A DNA stretch of 16,368 nucleotides. Source: CAZFLM01 sp964519955. GTDB taxonomy: Bacteria; Armatimonadota; Chthonomonadetes; Chthonomonadales; CAJBBX01. Where the stretch lies: contig CAZFLM010000111.1 of assembly GCA_964519955.1 (NCBI GenBank), forward strand, positions 1-16,368, read 5' to 3'. Positions within the stretch are counted from its first letter, which is position 1. Each line of letters begins with the position of its first letter. Under the pieces are notes generated by a model that saw only the letters and a list, made by a program, of their open reading frames with translations, was not told the origin of the DNA and searched no databases. Made by a program: the position numbers and the translations under genes. Shown here one piece after another: positions 6,400 to 12,334 of the stretch.

Positions 6400-7498
6400 C
6401 GACCCATCCCCTAGCGATGGCCTCGCTCGGCCTGAGGCCGGCGGGGGTCCGTAACGCACCGATCCTTGTTGGCGAGGTGTGGTTGTCGCGCCAGAGGTAG
6501 CGCCCGAACTGCTCACCCGCGGTATCGAGCAACTCAGGGTGGTGTGAGATGAGCATCGCCTGGGTCTCATCGCCAAGCAACTCCATGAGGCGCAGCACCC
6601 ACGGCTGCAGTTCAGGCAGCCCCACGAAGTTGTCCGGCTCGTCTACCAGCACGGTGTGCGCGGCGCCAGTCTCCAGCGCGGCCCGCAGCATGTAGAGCCC
6701 TACGAGCATCCTCTCGCCCTCAGAGAGCTGATGGAGATAAAGAGCGCCGGATTCTGCACCGCCGTTGCCGTCAAAGCGTAGCTGTAGGGCCTTTGCCTGC
6801 AGACCCGTCGCCACAAGCCTGAACGCCCTAAAGTCAGGCCATACCGACTGCAGATCGTCGCGAAGAAGGTCAGTCCATTCCTGCTCCTGGGATAGAAAAC
6901 GATACCAGGAGGTCAGGTTGCCCATGCTCCTGACAGGACGAGGCGCCTCCTCCTTGCTCTCGACGCGCGCATCGTCGGCGAGAGGATTCGGCTGCAGAAA
7001 CAGGAGACCGGCCATGGCCTTCTGCAGGATCTCTATCTCGCGGCGGTCACCAACAGCATGCACGGCGCCAAGGGCGGCCTGACGCCAGTCAAGTGGGAAG
7101 CCACTCTGCGCGCCGCTGACCTTGTGCAAGCGGACACCCTCGAGATCGCGGACGAACAAGGGCCGCCCATCGCAGATGGCCTCCTCGCGCGTGATCCTGG
7201 GGCTCACATTGTCCGATACCTGCTCCACATGAAGGCGATACAGGAACGTGTGACCGCCAGCGACCATCTCAAGCTCGGTCTCAGTGACCTTGCTGTCCAG
7301 CCAGTTCGTGTGCTCCGCGAAGGGAAATGCCTTCTCGATCGGGATGCTACCAGTCGCAAGGTCGCGTATCGCGCCTACGACACTGAAGACGGAGCTCTTG
7401 CCAGCGCCATTGGGACCACAGAGCAGGGCGAACGCGCCGAACTCTGCCTCAAACGCCACCAGGCTCCGATAGTTGTTGATGTAAAGGCGCTGTATCAT
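6392..7498 (-). CDS. ABC/SMC-type AAA ATPase (AAA_21/AAA_15, RecF/OLD-like), sensor/motor of a two-gene system
   Basis: 368 residues. Starts MIQRLYINNYRSL, the typical beginning of RecF/OLD-like ATPases. Walker A GPNGAGKS (28-35), ABC signature LSEGE (258-262), Walker B TVLVDEPD (282-289) and H-loop SHHPELL (318-324) are all intact, so it should bind ATP and dimerise. About 220 residues lie between Walker A and the signature, without an obvious long coiled coil, and there is no fused TOPRIM domain; that function appears to be supplied by the overlapping downstream gene. A consensus -10 (TATAAT) lies at 7548-7543; the RBS AGGGAG is 11 nt away. Base composition looks less GC-rich than the surrounding metabolic genes, which hints at transfer. 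Similar ATPases serve in PARIS (AriA), AbiL/RloA and Septu (PtuA). Confidence 0.85.
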   Translation of the reverse strand: MIQRLYINNYRSLVAFEAEFGAFALLCGPNGAGKSSVFSVVGAIRDLATGSIPIEKAFPFAEHTNWLDSKVTETELEMVAGGHTFLYRLHVEQVSDNVSPRITREEAICDGRPLFVRDLEGVRLHKVSGAQSGFPLDWRQAALGAVHAVGDRREIEILQKAMAGLLFLQPNPLADDARVESKEEAPRPVRSMGNLTSWYRFLSQEQEWTDLLRDDLQSVWPDFRAFRLVATGLQAKALQLRFDGNGGAESGALYLHQLSEGERMLVGLYMLRAALETGAAHTVLVDEPDNFVGLPELQPWVLRLMELLGDETQAMLISHHPELLDTAGEQFGRYLWRDNHTSPTRIGALRTPAGLRPSEAIARGWVDA

Positions 7499-7542
7499 GG
7501 CCGCGGTGACTCCCTAGGATTGGCTCACTACCACCCACGCCC

Positions 7543-7571
7543 ATTATAGCAGGGAGTGTGCTTCTGCGGAA
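7543..7571 (-). promoter_or_regulatory. Promoter of the ATPase/TOPRIM-like pair
   Basis: Consensus -10 TATAAT (7548-7543 on the minus strand) in a GC-rich surround. The best -35 at 17 bp is only TTCCGC (7571-7566). Predicted leader is about 38 nt to ATG 7498. The weak -35 would suit an activated or intrinsically low promoter. Confidence 0.6.
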
Positions 7572-7613
7572 GCTCCTTACGTGCCGTGGCTGAACGCATC
7601 CGCGAGAGGCTGA

Positions 7614-7650
7614 CCTTGAAATCTCAGCGGTGACCGCCGAGATTTCAAGG
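7614..7650. repeat. 37-bp near-perfect palindrome (18-bp arms, 1-nt centre) before the AAA_14/DUF4143 gene
   Basis: Left arm CCTTGAAATCTCAGCGGT, one centre base, right arm ACCGCCGAGATTTCAAGG: 17 of 18 pairs match. It ends immediately before the -10 hexamer at 7651 and covers the region where -35 would lie, in the 164-bp divergent intergenic region. Position and symmetry fit an operator, possibly for autoregulation; a protein-nicking or recombination site is an alternative. Confidence 0.9.
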
Positions 7651-7656
7651 TAGAAT
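7651..7656 (+). promoter_or_regulatory. -10 box of a probable leaderless transcript for the AAA_14/DUF4143 gene
   Basis: TAGAAT only 6 nt before ATG at 7663, with no Shine-Dalgarno possible in between. Transcription would start at or next to the A of ATG. No good -35 exists at 16-18 bp because the palindrome occupies that place. Confidence 0.55.
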
Positions 7657-7662
7657 ACACGC

Positions 7663-8823
7663 ATGGTACCCAGAACGCGCGAGGTGGACAGCGTCATCGG
7701 CCTGCTCGACCGCCATCCGGTGGTCGGCATCATCGGCGCGCGGCAAGTCGGAAAGACGACTCTGGCGCGCTCAGTGGCTTCGGCGCACGCCGGGCCGGTC
7801 GCCTGCTTCGACCTAGAGGACTCCGCCGACCTCGCGCGACTGGCGGACGCGCGCCTCGCGCTCCAGGGCCTGGAGGGGCTGGTGGTCATCGATGAGGTGC
7901 AGCGGCGGCCCGACCTGTTCCCTGTGCTGCGCGTGCTAGTCGATCGGCCCGGCCGAGCGACGCGGTTCCTGGTGCTCGGGAGCGCCTCGCCGCACCTGCT
8001 GCGCCAGTCGGCCGAGAGCCTCGCGGGCCGCATCGTCTACCACCAGTTGCCGGGGTTCGGGCTCGGCGAGGTCGGCGCCGAGCAGCTCGGGCCACTCTGG
8101 CTCCGCGGCGGCTTCCCGCGCTCGTTCCTGGCGCCCACCGAAGCGGCCAGCACCGAGTGGCGCGAGGCCTTCGTGCGAACCTACCTTGAGCGCGACCTGC
8201 CCCAGCTCGGCTTCACCATGCCCGCGGCAACACTCAGGCGTTTCTGGAACATGCTGGCGCACTACCACGGACAGACCTGGGCCGCGTCGGAGTTCGCTCG
8301 GGCCTTCGGCGTGTCGGACACCACGGTGCGGCGTTACCTCGACATCCTCGTCTCGACCATGGTGGCGCGCTCGCTGCCGCCCTGGCACGAGAGCATCGCC
8401 AAGCGGCAGGTGAAGGCGCCCAAGGTCTATATCGCGGATACCGGGCTGCTGCACGCGCTGCTCGACGTGCGGAGCCAGGAGCAACTGGAGCGCCACCCCA
8501 AGGTCGGGGCTTCGTGGGAGGGTTTCATCGTCGAGCAGGCCATCCAGCAACTCGGCGCAGCCCCCCGCGAGTGCTGGTACTGGGCGACCCACGCCGGGGC
8601 GGAGCTGGACCTACTCGTGGTGCGGGGCGACGTCAGGGTCGGGGTGGAGGTGAAGCGGACGACTGCCCCGAGCATCACACGATCGATGCGGTCGGCGATG
8701 GCGGACCTCGGGCTGGCGCGGCTGGACCTGATCCATGCGGGCGAGCACACGTTCCCGATGGCCGACGGCATCCGCGCCGTCTCGTGCCACCGCATGCTGG
8801 AGGACCTGCAGCCCCTCGACTGA
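7663..8823 (+). CDS. AAA_14/DUF4143 ATPase with PD-(D/E)xK-type C-terminal domain
   Basis: 386 residues, the usual length of this widespread but poorly understood family. Order: AAA_14 P-loop domain with Walker A GARQVGKTT (25-33), Walker B LVVIDEVQ (73-80) and sensor-type LGSASP (105-110); a winged-helix-like segment (about 185-235, FGVSDTTVRRYLDIL); and the DUF4143 domain with YIADTGLLHALL (256-267), SWEGFIVEQ (284-292), AELDLLV (313-319) and GVEVKRT (327-333). D316...E329-x-K331, together with E286, forms an intact PD-(D/E)xK-like nuclease motif. It is the only plus-strand gene, divergent from the ATPase/TOPRIM-like pair and convergent with the DUF1638 gene (4 nt between stops). Cytosolic, probably DNA-acting. 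Its association with mobile or defence DNA is general family knowledge; the role is unknown. Confidence 0.9.
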   Translation: MVPRTREVDSVIGLLDRHPVVGIIGARQVGKTTLARSVASAHAGPVACFDLEDSADLARLADARLALQGLEGLVVIDEVQRRPDLFPVLRVLVDRPGRATRFLVLGSASPHLLRQSAESLAGRIVYHQLPGFGLGEVGAEQLGPLWLRGGFPRSFLAPTEAASTEWREAFVRTYLERDLPQLGFTMPAATLRRFWNMLAHYHGQTWAASEFARAFGVSDTTVRRYLDILVSTMVARSLPPWHESIAKRQVKAPKVYIADTGLLHALLDVRSQEQLERHPKVGASWEGFIVEQAIQQLGAAPRECWYWATHAGAELDLLVVRGDVRVGVEVKRTTAPSITRSMRSAMADLGLARLDLIHAGEHTFPMADGIRAVSCHRMLEDLQPLD

Positions 8824-8827
8824 CCGC

Positions 8828-9574
8828 CTACTCCGACACGCGCACCGTCACGATGCCGGCGTCGTGCGAGGCCGCGACCTCGGAGCCGGGCGGGACGACG
8901 ATGAACTCAGCATCGCCCCACGGGCCGTCGGCGAGACGGCGCAGAAGACCTAGGTCGCCCTGCACCTTCTCGAACGCCCAGCCGCGCTCCCGCGCATCGG
9001 CCCGGGCGGCGTCCTCGTAGCGGCTGTCCTGCTCGATGCCCATCTCGATGTAGGTGATCTGCTTGTAGTTGTGCAGCGTCTGGCAGAGGGTCTCCCACAA
9101 GTACTGCGCGTTCTCATCGCCATACTTCGCCACCAGGTCCTGGTACTCGCTATCCATGCCTGTCTGGCGCTGCACGGAGAGTTGGCTCAGCTCGCCGGTG
9201 GCCAGTCCGCGCTCCGTCCAGCCCGTCGTCTTGAAGTAGACGCCCGGGTTGGCATAGAAGTACTCCTCGTAGCGCTCCTTGCTGCCGAGGAAGAACGTGA
9301 TGCAGTCGTGCGCGCGGGGGAGGATGAGCTGCGTGTGCCGCGCCTTCAGGCCGACCAGCCCGTTGTTGCAGAGCGCGTAGCCGAGGATGATGGCGTCGTA
9401 CGTATCGGGCTCGACATTGTCGACGATGGCCTGCAGCCGGTCGCACATGGGCTGCGCGCCGATGTCGTGCAGACCCTTGGGCAGGAACTCGACGTCGATG
9501 AGGTTCGGGGAGAGGGCGGCGGCGTAGTACAACTCGCGGCACAGCACTTCGCAGCCGATCAGTTTCAGTCGCAA
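8828..9574 (-). CDS. DUF1638 protein of corrinoid methyltransferase clusters
   Basis: 248 residues with a TTG start at 9574, supported by GGAG 6 nt upstream and no better start nearby. Matches DUF1638: N-terminal IGCEVLCRE (C8, C12), GYALCNNGLVGL (C69), PRAHDCITFFLGS (H89, C91), then PGVYFKTTGW. Conserved Cys/His suggest a metal or corrinoid-related function, but none is proven. DUF1638 genes commonly lie among corrinoid proteins, MttB/MtgB-type methyltransferases and reductive activators; here the RACo-type gene is about 1.2 kb upstream, separated by two toxin-antitoxin-like modules. Only 24 nt separate it from the last toxin stop, so it may now depend on the toxin-antitoxin promoter. Confidence 0.85.
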   Translation of the reverse strand: MRLKLIGCEVLCRELYYAAALSPNLIDVEFLPKGLHDIGAQPMCDRLQAIVDNVEPDTYDAIILGYALCNNGLVGLKARHTQLILPRAHDCITFFLGSKERYEEYFYANPGVYFKTTGWTERGLATGELSQLSVQRQTGMDSEYQDLVAKYGDENAQYLWETLCQTLHNYKQITYIEMGIEQDSRYEDAARADARERGWAFEKVQGDLGLLRRLADGPWGDAEFIVVPPGSEVAASHDAGIVTVRVSE

Positions 9575-9598
9575 GTCGGTCTCCAGGGAAGTAGGGCT

Positions 9599-9913
9599 CT
9601 ACTCGTTCCGGCGCCGCCGCGCCCCGTGCCAGAGGAGGATGCGCACCGTGTCTTCCTGCCCGTCAGCGTCGGCGTCCAAGATGGTATAGAGGACACGGTA
9701 TCGCCCGTGAATGAGGGCCCGCACCTCGATGCCAGCCCGCTCAGCTTCGCGCGCGATGGGACAGCGGCGCGGGAACGGTATCAACGCCTCGACTGCAGCG
9801 ATCAGGCTGTCGCGCCAGAGGACCCCTGCGTCCGGATCGGTGCCCATTACCCAGAACACGATGTTGTGGATCTCCATGTCCGCCACATCGGAGTACTGGA
9901 TCGAGTAGCTCAT
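9599..9913 (-). CDS. ParE/RelE-family toxin, module 2
   Basis: 104 residues. Pattern of the ParE/RelE fold: SDVADMEIHNIVFWV, W...LIAAVEALIPFPRRCPIA, IEVRALIHGRYRVLYTILD, then a C-terminal strand ILLWHGARRRR. ParE members poison gyrase and RelE members cut mRNA; the sequence does not decide which. A short acidic insert DADADGQED sits between the YRVLYTI and ILLWHGAR strands. ATG overlaps the antitoxin stop by 4 nt (ATGA). Clear paralogue of the toxin at 10168-10485, and more diverged from the usual VRHGAR end. Confidence 0.85.
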   Translation of the reverse strand: MSYSIQYSDVADMEIHNIVFWVMGTDPDAGVLWRDSLIAAVEALIPFPRRCPIAREAERAGIEVRALIHGRYRVLYTILDADADGQEDTVRILLWHGARRRRNE

Positions 9914-10161
9914 CTGCTGGCAGGCGGAGTAATGTCACGCAGGCCGGCATGGACTTCAGCAGCGCTCCGGAACCGGCCGGCCTCGAAGTCGGCCAAGCCG
10001 CGACGTATGCCGGCCAGCGCCTGCTCCTCTTCATCGGCGTCATGGTCGACGAAGAGCTCTAGCAGCTCCTGGGCGACAGCCGCCTCGTCGCGCCCTTCCG
10101 ACTTGGCGCGGGCACGCAGGTAATCCCGCACCTTGGGTGTCAGTTCAACCGTGATTGTCAT
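9910..10161 (-). CDS. ParD-like antitoxin, module 2
   Basis: 83 residues. N-terminal MTITVELTPKVRDYLRARAK resembles a ribbon-helix-helix strand plus helix that would bind its own operator. The C-terminal part (GLADFEAGRFRSAAEVHAGL) is the typical toxin-binding tail of ParD-type antitoxins. RBS GAGG lies 9 nt before ATG and overlaps the TAG stop of toxin module 1; only 6 nt separate the genes. Paralogue of the antitoxin at 10482-10733. Confidence 0.8.
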   Translation of the reverse strand: MTITVELTPKVRDYLRARAKSEGRDEAAVAQELLELFVDHDADEEEQALAGIRRGLADFEAGRFRSAAEVHAGLRDITPPASR

Positions 10162-10167
10162 CGCGGG

Positions 10168-10485
10168 CTACCTCATGTCACGTTCGCGCGCCCCATGCCG
10201 AACGTGGAGGATGGTGATCGTATCCTCCTCGCCATCGCCGTCGGCGTCGCGGATCGTGTAGAGCACTCGGTAGGGGCCACACATCATCTGGCGCACTTCG
10301 CGTTCGTCGCCCTCGAACTCGCTGGCAATCGGGAAGCGCCTGGGGAAGTTCGCAAGCGACTCCACCGCCTTGACGAGGCCGAGTCGCCAGTCCTCTGCCC
10401 TCTCGGGGTCGCGCGCCAGCAGCCAGAACACGATATCGTCAAGCTCAAGGTCGGCCACATCTGAGTAGGTGACCGCGCAACTCAT
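10168..10485 (-). CDS. ParE/RelE-family toxin, module 1
   Basis: 105 residues. SDVADLELDDIVFWLL, W.LGLVKAVESLANFPRRFPIA, EVRQMMCGPYRVLYTIRD and the classic end ITILHVRHGARERD are ParE/RelE marks. An acidic loop DADGDGEED separates the last strands and looks like a DxDxDG calcium loop. ATG overlaps the antitoxin stop (ATGA). Second gene of the first of two tandem modules. Confidence 0.88.
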   Translation of the reverse strand: MSCAVTYSDVADLELDDIVFWLLARDPERAEDWRLGLVKAVESLANFPRRFPIASEFEGDEREVRQMMCGPYRVLYTIRDADGDGEEDTITILHVRHGARERDMR

Positions 10486-10733
10486 CGCGTGTGCTGCTCA
10501 ATCAGGCTCTTGAGCCTCGCATGGACCTCCGCCGCGGGTCTCGTCCTGCCAGCGTCGGCGTCCTCCAGACCGCGGCGAACCGCCTCGCGCACCTGGGCCG
10601 CCTCCTCGATCGCGTCCAGCATGCCCTGCTCCAGCAACTGCTGGGCGACCGAGGCTTCGTCGCTGCCTTGGGCGGCCGCGCGAGCCCGCAGGAACTCCTG
10701 AAGCTCCGGCTTGAGTTCTATCGTGATCGTCAT
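10482..10733 (-). CDS. ParD-like antitoxin, module 1
   Basis: 83 residues. MTITIELKPELQEFLRARAA followed by a coiled middle and GLEDADAGRTRPAAEVHARL, the same architecture as the module-2 antitoxin. RBS GGAGG lies 9 nt from ATG in a stretch (AGGTAGCCAGCGATGAC) almost identical to that before the second antitoxin. First gene after the promoter at 10777-10805, so all four toxin-antitoxin genes can be one transcript, probably autorepressed as in type II systems. Confidence 0.82.
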   Translation of the reverse strand: MTITIELKPELQEFLRARAAAQGSDEASVAQQLLEQGMLDAIEEAAQVREAVRRGLEDADAGRTRPAAEVHARLKSLIEQHTR

Positions 10734-10776
10734 CGCTGGCTACCTCCGGCCGCGGTCCGCGTGCGGCTTCAGGGCC

Positions 10777-10805
10777 ATTCTACCGTAGGTCCGGCGGGCG
10801 GGCAA
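10777..10805 (-). promoter_or_regulatory. Promoter of the tandem toxin-antitoxin-like cassette
   Basis: Minus strand TTGCCC (10805-10800), a 17-bp spacer and TAGAAT (10782-10777). Leader of about 37 nt to ATG 10733. A small dyad CTAC-C-GTAG straddles the -10 and is a weak operator candidate. Lies between the RACo-type stop at 10814 and the first antitoxin. Confidence 0.6.
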
Positions 10806-10813
10806 GGTCGCGC

Positions 10814-12334
10814 CTATGCCGGGAAGAGCATCTCCTCGACATAGACGTCCTGGAACTGCGGGTCCTCGTTCAGCCCGACGTGCACGACGAAGTCGCGGAT
10901 GCGGTTGTACCGCTCGATCTCGGCGTCATCGGCGAACAGAGCCATCTTCGCGCCGAGCAGCGCCGTGTTGCCCGACGGGTGGACCCGCTCCTCCGGGATG
11001 GCGAGCAGCCCGATGCGCCGCGCGCTCCGGCGGTCGATGTAGTTGCCGAACGCGCCTGCGAGGTAGAGCGTCTTCACGTCGTCCATGCCGGCCCCGAGTT
11101 CCTGCAGCAGCAGCCGGATGCCGGCGGCGATGGCCCCCTTGGCGAGCTGGAGCTGCCGGATGTCCGTCTGCGTGATGGAGACGGGGTCGGCGACCATCAT
11201 GTGGTCGGCCCCATCGGCAAGGCGGCCCGCCGGCTTGATGCGCTTCAGGTCCAGCCCCGCGGCTACCGCGTCGACCAGGCCGCTCCCGCAGATGCCGCGC
11301 GGCTCGCCGTCGCCGATGACCTCAACCTGCATCCCGCCATCCACCACGTGCACGCGGCCGATGGCGCCGGTCGACGCCCGCATGCCCGTGGAGATGCGCG
11401 CGCCCTCGAACGCGGGGCCGGCGGCGGTGGAGGCGCAGAGCATGCGGTGGCGGTTGCCCAGAACGATCTCCCCGTTGGTGCCCAGGTCCACCAGGCCGAC
11501 CAACTCCTCGCTCTCGGTCAGGTTGGTCGCCAAGAGCCCCGCCAGGATGTCGCTGCCGACGAAGCCGCCGAGCGACGGGAGGAACTGCACGACCGTGCTC
11601 GCACTGAGCGGCCAGTCGAGCTGCTCGGGCGTCAGCGCCTGCAGGCCGTCGTTCACCGGCTCGAAGGGGTAGTGCGACAGAGGTTCGACATCGATGCCGC
11701 AGAAGAGGTGCTGCATGACTGTGTTGCCGACGACCACCACCTTGCGAAGCTGCAGCGGGTCGGCATGCGCGATCGTGAGCACCTGCTTGATCAGCACGCC
11801 GATCTCGTGGCGGATGACCTGCTCCAGGTCCCTCTGACCGCCGTCCGTCACGGCGTGCTGCACGCGGCTCATGACGTCGCCGCCGTAGCGCGCCTGGGGG
11901 TTCAGCGCCGTCCGCACGCCCAGCACGTGGCCGGTCGTCAGGTCGAGGAGCTGCGCGACGACCGTCGTGGTGCCCAGGTCGACCGCGATGCCCAGGCCCT
12001 CGCGCGGCGTGAAGGCGAATGTCGCCTCGTTCGTCAGGATGGCGGAGTCCCACTGGCGCAGCTCGATGACCAGGTTGTCGTCGAGGTTGCACTGGCACGC
12101 GAGGCGCCAGCCGGCCGCCAGCTCGTCGGCGGAGAGGCGCTCGCACTGCGCGGCGTTGACCGCGGCGTTGCCCTGCAGGACGCGAATGCGGCAGCCCCGG
12201 CAGCGCCCCTCGCCGCCGCACGGGAACTCGACGCCTTGCTCGAACAGGAGGCTTCGGAGAGGAGTGCCGGGCGCGGCCTCGATGGTCGCGCCGACTGGAT
12301 GCAGCTCGATGCGGTAGGTTGTGGGCAGGCTCAC
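10814..12334 (-). CDS. [2Fe-2S] ASKHA protein, reductive activator of corrinoid proteins (RACo/RamA-like, DUF4445)
   Basis: 506 residues with a GTG start at 12334 (GAGG 5 nt upstream), overlapping the stop of the large glycosidase-like gene as GTGA. It reactivates corrinoid methyl carriers by ATP-driven reduction of Co(II) to Co(I). An N-terminal ferredoxin domain (about 1-95) carries the [2Fe-2S] cysteines C39, C45, C48 and C80 (PCGGEGRCRGC...LAC). A linker follows, then the ASKHA ATPase part: GIAVDLGTTTVVAQLLDL (about 113-130), VVVVGNTVMQHL, GLVDLGTNGEIVLG, GICGSGLVDAV and LAGAFGNYID. The length is somewhat below the roughly 600-650 residues of characterised members, so the linker is short. 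The partner corrinoid protein is not in the window and is probably upstream of 16368. Confidence 0.92.
   Translation of the reverse strand: MSLPTTYRIELHPVGATIEAAPGTPLRSLLFEQGVEFPCGGEGRCRGCRIRVLQGNAAVNAAQCERLSADELAAGWRLACQCNLDDNLVIELRQWDSAILTNEATFAFTPREGLGIAVDLGTTTVVAQLLDLTTGHVLGVRTALNPQARYGGDVMSRVQHAVTDGGQRDLEQVIRHEIGVLIKQVLTIAHADPLQLRKVVVVGNTVMQHLFCGIDVEPLSHYPFEPVNDGLQALTPEQLDWPLSASTVVQFLPSLGGFVGSDILAGLLATNLTESEELVGLVDLGTNGEIVLGNRHRMLCASTAAGPAFEGARISTGMRASTGAIGRVHVVDGGMQVEVIGDGEPRGICGSGLVDAVAAGLDLKRIKPAGRLADGADHMMVADPVSITQTDIRQLQLAKGAIAAGIRLLLQELGAGMDDVKTLYLAGAFGNYIDRRSARRIGLLAIPEERVHPSGNTALLGAKMALFADDAEIERYNRIRDFVVHVGLNEDPQFQDVYVEEMLFPA

Noticed and set aside
6400..6576. Upstream extension of the TOPRIM-like frame into the ATPase gene
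   Set aside because: Overlaps the conserved ATPase end; ATG 6399 has AGGGGA at good spacing and the protein pattern starts there.
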